DNA of 5,999 nt, from the NCBI GenBank assembly GCA_945221685.1, contig CALYNN010000100.1, positions 1-5,999 of the forward strand. Direction: 5' to 3'. Position numbers and translations under genes: made by a program. The DNA is from an uncultured Clostridia bacterium. GTDB taxonomy: Bacteria; Bacillota; Clostridia; Oscillospirales; Acutalibacteraceae. Of this stretch, positions 1 to 5,326 are shown piece after piece. Numbering within the stretch: position 1 is the stretch's first letter; each line of letters starts with the position of its first letter. The notes beneath the pieces were generated by a model. The model was not told the DNA's origin and made no database searches. It worked only from the letters and a program-made list of their open reading frames with translations.

Positions 1-1014
1 CGAGAGACCTATACACTCTATATTTCTGTTCCCAGATTAGGCAGCGGTGTAGGAAAGTGAGTTATCGATCAAACCGTAAGAGTATACGATATATATATCA
101 TTGCAGATGTATTCAATTACAGCTGTACCTATAATATGTACGGTATGACTGTTCCTAAATCTCCCGACGATCATTTCGCAGATTTAAAAAGAGTAATTCA
201 CGCATTATCCTCAAAGCCGAAAAGAGTTTCGGTTATTATGCCGATGCTTTATGAGGGCAGGCAGCACAAGAGAAGCTCACGAGAATCACTCGATTGCGCT
301 ATGGCTTTGCAGGAGCTTGTTGATTTAGGTGTTGATAATATAATCACCTTTGATGCTCACGACCAAAGAGTTCAAAATTCTATTCCCGATGAATCCTTTG
401 AAAATGTTATGCCCACATATCAAATGATAAAGGCACTTGTAAACAATGTGGAAGACCTTAAGGTAGATAAGGACCATCTTATGATTATTTCACCTGACGA
501 GGGTGCAATGCAAAGATGTATTTATTTTGCGACACAGCTTGGAGTTAATCTCGGAATGTTTTATAAAAGAAGAGATTATACAAGAGTTGTTAACGGAAGA
601 AATCCCATTGTTGAGCATCAGTACTTAGGAGATTCGGTTAAGAATAAGGATATTATTATTGTTGACGACATGATTTCGTCAGGTGAATCAATGCTTGAGG
701 TTGCAAGCAAGCTGAAGAATTTAGGTTGCGGAAGAATTTTTGTTTGCACAACCTTCGGCCTTTTCTGCAACGGTCTTGATGTTTTTGATAAGGCATACGC
801 CGACGGCGTATTCTATAGAGTATTCACAACTAACGGAGTTTATCAGACTCCTGAGCTTTTAAGCAGAGAATGGTATGTCAGCGTTGAGCTTTCAAAATAC
901 ACGGCATATTTTATTGATACGCTTAATCACGATATGTCTGTTTCTCTTCTGCTTGATTCATCTGCGAAAATTAAAACTCTTCTTGAAAAGAAAGGATTAA
1001 AGGAGGCTGAGTAA
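1..1014 (+). CDS. prs: Ribose-phosphate pyrophosphokinase (PRPP synthetase), 5'-truncated, interrupted by in-frame TGA
   Basis: The enzyme makes phosphoribosyl pyrophosphate from ribose 5-phosphate and ATP in the cytosol, feeding purine, pyrimidine, NAD, histidine and tryptophan synthesis. Frame 1 is family-like from base 1 (PRLGSG near 31-48, then VFNYSCTYNMYGM and SPDDHFADLKR). Later motifs are the RQHKRSSRES loop (about 259-288), FDAHDQRVQN (about 349-378), ISPDEGA (about 487-507) and the PRPP-binding loop VDDMISSGES (661-690). The RRDY and VVNGRNPIV segments fit the long clostridial form of about 390 residues, so roughly the N-terminal 50-60 residues lie outside the window. A TGA at 58-60 interrupts the frame, and the same frame matches the family on both sides, so this is a point nonsense and not a frameshift. 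ATG 136 begins the longest uninterrupted stretch (292 aa) but has no convincing ribosome binding site and would lack the N-terminal part of the fold, so I do not treat it as the true start. Family identity is very secure; whether the gene is intact is not. Confidence 0.9.
999..1006 (+). promoter_or_regulatory. Strong ribosome binding site at the end of prs for the following gene
   Basis: AAAGGAGG lies inside the last codons of prs. It stands 9 bases before ATT 1016, and no ATG, GTG or TTG lies at a usable distance. This site decides the start of the next gene and implies coupling to prs translation. Confidence 0.7.
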
Positions 1015-1015
1015 T

Positions 1016-1519
1016 ATTAAAAAGCTAACTAAAGGCAAGGTTGCTGTTATTGTAATCGTAGTTGCAGTTGTTGTTGCATTACTCGCGGGCGGAGGTATCT
1101 ACTGCGGAGTAACACAGCAAAACCCATCTGAAGCTGTTAAAACCTTGTTTTCTTCAAATGATGAGCAGTTAATCGGTAAATGGCAAAGTCAAAAAAGCCC
1201 CGGATTAACGGCATATGTATTTTATGATGACGGTACTTACGATTCCTATATATCAACAGTTAATTTCTCCGGTAACTATGAGGTTAATGGAAATAAGCTG
1301 ACTATAAGAAATCCCAATACAAATAAGGATATTGTATATAAATTCAGTGTTAACGAAAAGGTTCTTTCTCTTACCGTAATTGAAGAAGACGGTAAGGAGC
1401 CGGAAGACTCTGAGGTAAATAAGTACGACAGAGTTGACGAGCTAAATCAAAAGTCACTTTCCGATTTAATCGGAGAGCTTGCCGACTCAAAGGAAACATC
1501 AGAGGATACTGCCGAATAA
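1016..1519 (+). CDS. Membrane-anchored lipocalin-like/DUF5640-type protein, probable ATT start
   Basis: From ATT 1016 the product is 167 aa. It begins with a short basic stretch (KKLTKGK), then one hydrophobic helix of valine, isoleucine and alanine at about residues 9-31, then an outward-facing domain. Residues about 52-135 (LIGKWQS, FYDDGTY, GNYEVNGNKLTI, VLSLTV) have the repeated beta-strand pattern and GxW motif of small lipocalin-like/DUF5640 proteins common in Clostridia. The tail is acidic. No lipobox cysteine is seen, so it looks like a membrane anchor and not a lipoprotein. A TTG at 1145 (residue 44) is the first ordinary start codon, but it has no ribosome binding site and would delete the helix. 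ATT 1016 follows AAAGGAGG by 9 bases and the prs stop by one base. The start is therefore either a true rare ATT or a changed ATG. It is probably co-transcribed with prs and ends at the terminator near 1540. The exact function is unknown; the family call rests on recalled pattern only. Confidence 0.7.
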   Translation: MKKLTKGKVAVIVIVVAVVVALLAGGGIYCGVTQQNPSEAVKTLFSSNDEQLIGKWQSQKSPGLTAYVFYDDGTYDSYISTVNFSGNYEVNGNKLTIRNPNTNKDIVYKFSVNEKVLSLTVIEEDGKEPEDSEVNKYDRVDELNQKSLSDLIGELADSKETSEDTAE

Positions 1520-1535
1520 TTTAATAGTACAGAAT

Positions 1536-1575
1536 AACAGCCTGCATAAAATTATGCAGGCTTGTTCTATTTTTT
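1536..1575 (+). terminator. Intrinsic terminator after the prs-DUF5640 unit
   Basis: AGCCTGCATAA at 1539-1549 pairs perfectly with TTATGCAGGCT at 1552-1562. The stem can extend past one bulged T to 1536-1566. A T-rich tract (1568-1575) follows. This separates the upstream pair from spoIIID. Confidence 0.85.
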
Positions 1576-1614
1576 GGTTACGATAAATATACATTACCAA
1601 GGCAGGTGATAAGC

Positions 1615-1875
1615 TTGATTGGCAATGTTGAAAGAAGATGCATTGATTTAGGTCATTATATTGTTGAAAATAACTCAACCGTTAGGCAGGCAGCCGCGGT
1701 ATTCGGCGTCAGCAAATCAACAGTTCATAACGATGTTACAAAAAGACTTTCGGTAATTAACCCCCTGCTTTGCAGCGAGGTTAAAGAGGTACTTGAAAGA
1801 AACAAGGCAGAAAGACATATTCGCGGCGGAAATGCTACAAAAGAAAAATACATAAGGCTGAAATCTTTGGATTGA
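1615..1875 (+). CDS. spoIIID: Sporulation transcriptional regulator SpoIIID
   Basis: This is a small DNA-binding protein that, in known spore formers, acts in the mother cell to switch on or repress sigma-E-dependent genes and prepare the sigma-K stage. From TTG 1615 it is 86 aa, close to the 93 aa of the Bacillus subtilis protein. Visible motifs are GHYIVENNSTVRQAAAVFGV, the recognition helix SKSTVHNDVTKRL (residues about 33-45), INPLL, EVKEVL and the family-typical RHIRGGNATKEKY toward the C-terminus. The helix-turn-helix spans about residues 22-41. A GTG at 1606 would add three residues, but the GGCAGGTGAT sequence that contains it is the better ribosome binding site for TTG 1615. With TTG the 13 residues before the GKYIVE-like segment match the Bacillus spacing exactly. 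The gene stands alone between a terminator and the proC promoter. I see no clear sigma-E promoter in the short upstream gap. Identity is secure; the start is likely. Confidence 0.93.
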   Translation: MIGNVERRCIDLGHYIVENNSTVRQAAAVFGVSKSTVHNDVTKRLSVINPLLCSEVKEVLERNKAERHIRGGNATKEKYIRLKSLD

Positions 1876-1900
1876 TTTTTAATCTGTATAGTGATATTAT
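1872..1900 (+). promoter_or_regulatory. Sigma-A-type promoter for proC
   Basis: TTGATT (1872-1877) and TATTAT (1895-1900) are separated by exactly 17 bases. Initiation would fall near 1907, about 25 bases before the proC ATG. The -35 box overlaps the spoIIID stop codon. The call is by eye from the consensus. Confidence 0.6.
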
Positions 1901-1912
1901 TATTGTAATAAT
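1896..1912. repeat. Perfect A/T inverted repeat at the proC promoter
   Basis: ATTATTA (1896-1902), a 3-base spacer and TAATAAT (1906-1912) form a perfect 7-bp inverted repeat over the -10 box and expected start site of proC. It could be an operator or just low-complexity A/T sequence. No known regulator site is recognised. Confidence 0.35.
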
Positions 1913-1931
1913 TTAAAAGGAAGTGCAAATC

Positions 1932-2729
1932 ATGAAAATCGGTTTTATCGGCTGCGGAAATATGGCTACTGCCATAATCAGCGGAATAATCAGCGCAAAT
2001 GCGGCAAAGGGCAGTGATATTTTTGTTTATGATATTTCACAATCTGCTTCAGCTAATATCGGGAATAAGTTTAATTGCAATATATGCTTTGACGAACAGG
2101 AAACCGTAAAAAACAGCGAGGTTGTTTTTTTAGCCGTAAAGCCGAATGTTATAGGTGAAGTAATAGCAAAAATAGACAAAGCCGCAGCAAAAAGCAATTG
2201 CCTGCTTATTTCTATTGCTGCCGGCAAAACGCTTGAATTTCTTGAAGGTAACGCTAAAAATTCACAGAGAATTGTAAGAGTAATGCCAAACATTAACGCT
2301 AAGGTGGGTGAAGCAATATCCGCCTACTGCTGTAACTCAGATGTTACCGAAGACGATAAAAAAACAGTTGAATTTTTACTTAATTGCTTTGGCGAGTGTA
2401 TTGCCCTTGACGAAAACTATTTTTCCGTTTTCGGTGTAATCGGCGGATGCTCCCCTGCCTTTGCATATATGTTTATTGACGCGTTGGCAAGAGCCGCTGT
2501 TAAAAACGGTATGAAAAAGGACGACGCCCTTAAGATTTCCGCACAGGCTGTTTACGGCAGTGCTAAAATGATTTTAGAAAGCGGTGAGCATCCTTACAAG
2601 CTTGTTGATAATGTGTGCTCCCCCGGCGGTACAACGATAGAGGGTGTAACCTCTTTGCAGGCAGACGGCTTTGAATCTGCGGTTCACAACGCTGTGTGCA
2701 AGGCCGTTGATAAGGATAAAAAGCTTTAA
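1932..2729 (+). CDS. proC: Pyrroline-5-carboxylate reductase
   Basis: It catalyses the last step of proline synthesis, reducing pyrroline-5-carboxylate to proline with NAD(P)H in the cytosol. The product is 265 aa, the usual family length. The Rossmann dinucleotide loop GFIGCGNM is at residues 4-11, the conserved AVKP at 68-71, and RVMPNINAKVGEA at 116-128. The dimerisation and active-site region GGCSPAFAYMFIDAL is at 171-185. The family signature around SPGGTTIEGVTSLQ is at 230-243. I chose ATG 1932 because AAAGGAAG lies 8-9 bases upstream and the protein then begins MKIGFIG, as relatives do. GTG 1923 lies inside that ribosome binding site. No proA or proB is beside it. A promoter precedes it and a strong terminator follows, so it appears monocistronic. 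Confidence 0.96.
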   Translation: MKIGFIGCGNMATAIISGIISANAAKGSDIFVYDISQSASANIGNKFNCNICFDEQETVKNSEVVFLAVKPNVIGEVIAKIDKAAAKSNCLLISIAAGKTLEFLEGNAKNSQRIVRVMPNINAKVGEAISAYCCNSDVTEDDKKTVEFLLNCFGECIALDENYFSVFGVIGGCSPAFAYMFIDALARAAVKNGMKKDDALKISAQAVYGSAKMILESGEHPYKLVDNVCSPGGTTIEGVTSLQADGFESAVHNAVCKAVDKDKKL

Positions 2730-2742
2730 AAGAATATAATTC

Positions 2743-2770
2743 AGTCCGTCCATTCCGGGCGGACTTTTTT
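2743..2770 (+). terminator. Intrinsic terminator after proC
   Basis: AGTCCGTCC (2743-2751) pairs with GGGCGGACT (2757-2765) through 9 positions, including one G-T wobble. The loop is 5 bases and a run of six T (2765-2770) follows. Confidence 0.9.
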
Positions 2771-2827
2771 GTCCGATTTGTTCGGTAAATAAATTTTTTT
2801 GTGTGCTAAAATACAGGAGGTGGTAAG

Positions 2828-3730
2828 ATGGACATTGAGTATAAGGTTGAGCTTGTGCAGAATATGCAGGATTATATTATTGAAAATGCCGATAACGAGG
2901 ATTTTTCGTTTGACGAACTCTATTCACGCGTTGGATATTCTCAAAGACACGCAGACAGATTCTTTAAAGAGCTTTTGCACAGAACGCCTAAAGAATATCT
3001 TAAGCTGATAAGATTTACAAACAGTGCTAAAGAGCTTACTCTAGGCAGCAAAAAGGTTCTTGACACTGCCATAGAAAATAATTATGATTCCGGTGAGGGT
3101 TACTCAAAAGCCTTTTACAAAGCCTTTGGCAAGCTGCCAAGCGAATATAAAAAAGGTAAAAGCTTTATACCAATGTTTACATATTACCCCATTAAAAATT
3201 ATTACAGTTACATTAAAAAGAAGGAGAATAACATTATGAACAAACCGAACTATTGTATTATTACGCCTGTTCACAAAGAAAAAAGAAAGCTGATTTTTAT
3301 GCGAGCAAAAAAAGCAGACGATTATTTCAGCTTCTGCGATGAGGCAGGCTGTGACTGGGAAGGACTTTTAAACAGCATCCCCTGCAAGCTCGATACCGCC
3401 GCCATATTAACATTACCAAAAGCATTGGTAAAAGACGGATTTACCGCTACTGCTTGCGGTATTGAGGTGCCGTTTGATTATGACGGAGAGATACCCACAG
3501 GCTTTGAAGCTGTAACGCTTGACGAATGTGATATGATGTACTTTCAAAGCCAAAAGTATGAAAACGACGAGGATTTTTCAGAAATGATTGAACAGGTTTT
3601 TGATGCCGTTGACAGCTTCGACTACAAGTCCTACGGCTATAAGGTTGATGACAATCTTGCGCCGCGATTTAATTTTGGTGCAGAAAAGGAAACCGGCGCA
3701 AGATTTGCAGTGCCTGTTAGTAAATTATGA
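2828..3730 (+). CDS. AraC-family regulator with C-terminal GyrI-like effector-binding domain
   Basis: This is a 300-aa transcription regulator with a Rob-like order: DNA-binding part first, small-molecule-binding part second. Residues about 8-110 hold the two helix-turn-helix units of the AraC family. The first includes FSFDELYSRVGYSQRHADRFFKE. The second ends in the AraC signature DSGEGYSKAFYKAFGKLPSEYKK (about 87-109). A lysine- and tyrosine-rich linker (about 110-136) leads to a domain at about 140-300 resembling GyrI-like/SRPBCC-type ligand-binding modules (KLIFMRAKK, the DGFTATACGIEVPFDY segment, FEAVTLDECDMMYFQ, the APRFNF tail). A strong AGGAGGTGG site at 2815-2823 supports ATG 2828. 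The ligand and targets cannot be read from sequence. No efflux pump or other obvious target lies beside it: proC is upstream behind a terminator and metK is convergent. An internal ribosome binding site plus ATG occurs at the domain junction (see 3221-3238). Confidence 0.88.
   Translation: MDIEYKVELVQNMQDYIIENADNEDFSFDELYSRVGYSQRHADRFFKELLHRTPKEYLKLIRFTNSAKELTLGSKKVLDTAIENNYDSGEGYSKAFYKAFGKLPSEYKKGKSFIPMFTYYPIKNYYSYIKKKENNIMNKPNYCIITPVHKEKRKLIFMRAKKADDYFSFCDEAGCDWEGLLNSIPCKLDTAAILTLPKALVKDGFTATACGIEVPFDYDGEIPTGFEAVTLDECDMMYFQSQKYENDEDFSEMIEQVFDAVDSFDYKSYGYKVDDNLAPRFNFGAEKETGARFAVPVSKL
3221..3238 (+). promoter_or_regulatory. Internal ribosome binding site and ATG at the AraC/GyrI domain junction
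   Basis: AAGGAG (3221-3226) stands 9 bases before ATG 3236, which is in frame and encodes Met137. Initiation here would give a free 164-aa effector-binding domain without the DNA-binding half. The site falls in the lysine-rich linker, where AAG/GAG codons can imitate such a site by chance. Confidence 0.4.
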
Positions 3731-3735
3731 TATAA

Positions 3736-3765
3736 AAAAATGAGGCTTTAAACAGCCTCATTTTT
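3736..3765. terminator. Bidirectional terminator between the AraC-type gene and metK
   Basis: TGAGGCT (3741-3747) pairs with AGCCTCA (3754-3760) around a 6-base loop. It is flanked by five A (3736-3740) and five T (3761-3765), so each strand reads as a hairpin followed by a T run. It serves both convergent genes. Confidence 0.88.
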
Positions 3766-3767
3766 GT

Positions 3768-4946
3768 TTACATATATTTTTTGATTTCATCAACCATATC
3801 AGTCTTTTCCCAAGAGACGCCAAGGTCTTCCCTGCCCATATGTCCGTATGCGGCTAAGCTTTTATAAATAGGCTTTCTCAAATCAAGCCTGTCTATAATT
3901 GCTGAGGGGCGCAGGTCAAATACCTTATTAACAATTTTGCCGATTTCTTCATCATCCTTAACGCCTGTGCCAAAGGTATCTACCATAACCGAAACAGGCT
4001 TTGCAACACCGATTGCATATGCAAGCTGAACCTCACACTTTTTTGCAAGTCCTGCTGCTACAATATTTTTTGCAACCCATCTTGCTGCATAAGCGGCACT
4101 TCTGTCGACCTTTGTTGGATCCTTTCCGCTGAAGGCACCGCCACCGTGACGGGCATAACCTCCGTATGTATCAACAATAATTTTTCTGCCTGTTAAGCCT
4201 GAATCACCGTGAGGACCGCCGATAACAAATCTACCGGTAGGGTTAACAAAATAAGCAGTATCATCGTCAATCAGCTCGGCAGGTACGGTGGTTTTAATTA
4301 CCTTTTCAATAATATCCTCACGAAGCTGTGAAAGCTCCACGTCTGCGCTATGCTGGCTTGAAACAACAACAGTTGTAACTTTAACAGGAACACCGTCATC
4401 ATATTCAACGGTAACCTGTGTTTTTCCGTCGGCATAAAGATATGGCAATGTACCGTTTTCTCTTACCTCTGTAAGCTTAACTGCAAGCTTATGTGCAAGG
4501 CTGATAGGAAGCGGCATAAGCTCCTTTGTTTCATCGCAGGCGTAGCCAAACATCATTCCCTGATCCCCTGCTCCGTTAAGATTGTAAGCATCCTCCTGTG
4601 AGTTTTTAAGCTCATATGATTTATCTACACCCATTGCAATATCGGCAGACTGCTTATCAAGTGCAGTTAAAACGGCGCAGGTATTGCCGTTAAAGCCTTT
4701 ATTATCGTCGTCATATCCGATGTCACAGATTGTTTTGCGAACGATTGCAGGAATATCTACCTGTGCATTAGTAGTTATTTCACCCATTACAAGCACCTGG
4801 CCTGTTGTGCAGGTGGTTTCACAGGCAACGCGGCTCATAGGGTCCTGCTCCAACATTGCATCAAGAATACCGTCTGAAATCTGGTCACAGATTTTATCGG
4901 GGTGACCTTTAGTAACAGATTCACTTGTAAATAAAGTTTTAGACAT
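3768..4946 (-). CDS. metK: S-adenosylmethionine synthetase (methionine adenosyltransferase)
   Basis: It makes S-adenosylmethionine from methionine and ATP in the cytosol, the methyl donor for most methylations and the source for polyamine routes. The product from ATG 4946 is 392 aa, normal for bacterial MetK. Motifs are the start MSKTLFTSESVTKGHPDK with the ATP-binding GHPDK (14-18), signature 1 GAGDQG (125-130), DSGLTGRKIIVDTYGG (248-263) and signature 2 GGGAFSGKD (268-276), which carries the phosphate-binding loop. I chose ATG 4946 because AGAGGT (minus strand of 4954-4959) lies 7 bases before it and the family begins there. The frame stays open for 38 further codons upstream, but these run through the leader terminator and riboswitch, so they are not protein. 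Expression is controlled by the SAM-I riboswitch in the leader, a feedback loop on its own product. Confidence 0.98.
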   Translation of the reverse strand: MSKTLFTSESVTKGHPDKICDQISDGILDAMLEQDPMSRVACETTCTTGQVLVMGEITTNAQVDIPAIVRKTICDIGYDDDNKGFNGNTCAVLTALDKQSADIAMGVDKSYELKNSQEDAYNLNGAGDQGMMFGYACDETKELMPLPISLAHKLAVKLTEVRENGTLPYLYADGKTQVTVEYDDGVPVKVTTVVVSSQHSADVELSQLREDIIEKVIKTTVPAELIDDDTAYFVNPTGRFVIGGPHGDSGLTGRKIIVDTYGGYARHGGGAFSGKDPTKVDRSAAYAARWVAKNIVAAGLAKKCEVQLAYAIGVAKPVSVMVDTFGTGVKDDEEIGKIVNKVFDLRPSAIIDRLDLRKPIYKSLAAYGHMGREDLGVSWEKTDMVDEIKKYM

Positions 4947-4991
4947 ATAAAAGACCTCTTTCCTGTTTGAATAAAAAAGCATATTAAGGAT

Positions 4992-5019
4992 AAAAAAACA
5001 CACGCTGTTCGAGCGTGTG
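4992..5019 (-). terminator. Riboswitch-controlled terminator in the metK leader
   Basis: On the minus strand CACACGCT (5019-5012) pairs with AGCGTGTG (5006-4999) across a 5-base loop, followed by seven T (4998-4992). It sits between the SAM aptamer and the metK ribosome binding site, as the expression platform of a transcription-terminating riboswitch should. A short CGAG/CTCG pairing (5035-5038 with 5010-5013) is a candidate part of the competing antiterminator. Confidence 0.88.
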
Positions 5020-5024
5020 GGGAT

Positions 5025-5121
5025 TATTTCATCACTCGGTACAGCCGCAGGTATTAGCACCTTACATATGCAGGTTGCTGTGGCTTCATCGGGCCTGTCC
5101 CTCAGCCACTCTTGATAAATA
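5025..5121 (-). ncRNA. SAM-I (S-box) riboswitch aptamer
   Basis: Read on the minus strand, the leader holds the SAM-I core in order. These are the P1 5' strand and ATCAAGAG, GTGGC with the GAGGGA kink-turn bases, GGCCCGATGAAGCCAC, then GCAACC, AAGGTGCTAATACCTGC, and the closing P1 3' strand GTGATG. P1 is formed by 5113-5121 with 5025-5034, including one bulged base. Known function of the class: binding of S-adenosylmethionine stabilises P1 and lets the downstream terminator form, lowering metK expression when its product is plentiful. It lies between the metK promoter and start codon on the same strand. Confidence 0.95.
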
Positions 5122-5139
5122 CTTATTAAGTTTATAACA

Positions 5140-5168
5140 ATAATACAACAATAGTTTTAAAATGTCAA
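5140..5168 (-). promoter_or_regulatory. Sigma-A-type promoter for metK
   Basis: On the minus strand a perfect TTGACA (5168-5163) is followed after 17 bases by TATTAT (5145-5140). Initiation would fall near 5133, about a dozen bases before the riboswitch P1. Confidence 0.85.
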
Positions 5169-5248
5169 CATAAAAATAATTTGTTAATATTGCACAACTA
5201 AAAATGCAAAAATTTGTCATATAAGTTAAATCTTTTTAGTGCACCTTG

Positions 5249-5277
5249 TTGCAATTTATTTATAATTAGTTTATAAT
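5249..5277 (+). promoter_or_regulatory. Sigma-A-type promoter for the SDR oxidoreductase
   Basis: TTGCAA (5249-5254) and a perfect TATAAT (5272-5277) are 17 bases apart. The expected start near 5284 gives a leader of about 43 bases. A second TATAAT at 5261-5266 lies one helical turn upstream. Confidence 0.75.
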
Positions 5278-5279
5278 TA
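5259..5279 (+). repeat. Two copies of a 10-bp direct repeat in the SDR promoter
   Basis: TTTATAATTA occurs at 5259-5268 and again at 5270-5279, offset by 11 bp, so both copies face the same side of the helix. Each contains a TATAAT. It may be a doubled -10 box, a regulator site, or low-complexity A/T sequence. Confidence 0.6.
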
Positions 5280-5326
5280 TATTAATGTAATATTTCAAAT
5301 ATTGCTATTTTAAGGAGGAAATTTAT

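Noticed and set aside
58..60. TGA recoding (code 4 or 25, or selenocysteine) to explain the stop in prs
   Set aside because: TGA ends spoIIID and the AraC-type gene, all tryptophans use TGG, and PRPP synthetase has no known selenocysteine at this site.
1145..1519. Short form of the lipocalin-like protein from TTG 1145
   Set aside because: There is no ribosome binding site, and it would lose the membrane helix that is clearly encoded in the same frame just upstream.
1565..1600. Sigma-E-type promoter ahead of spoIIID (TATACATT near 1588)
   Set aside because: The -10 is partial, no acceptable -35 is found at the right distance, and the start would fall within the ribosome binding site.
1725..1928. 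Minus-strand open frame over spoIIID
   Set aside because: It lies opposite a well-identified gene, has low-complexity residues and no supporting ribosome binding site.
2027..2293. Minus-strand open frame within proC
   Set aside because: It is a shadow of proC with no recognisable motif.
2778..2812. Promoter for the AraC-type gene (TTGTTC and TAAAAT)
   Set aside because: The spacing is 23 bases, and a start just after TAAAAT would begin within the ribosome binding site. No better pair is seen, so the promoter remains unassigned.
2799..3008. Plus-strand open frame overlapping the start of the AraC-type gene
   Set aside because: It is out of frame with the clear AraC homology and has no family pattern.
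4684..4905. Plus-strand open frame inside metK
   Set aside because: It is antisense to conserved MetK coding sequence and has no ribosome binding site or motif.
4947..5060. 38-residue N-terminal extension of MetK
   Set aside because: The bases are explained by the ribosome binding site, the terminator and the riboswitch; MetK proteins begin at MSKTLF.
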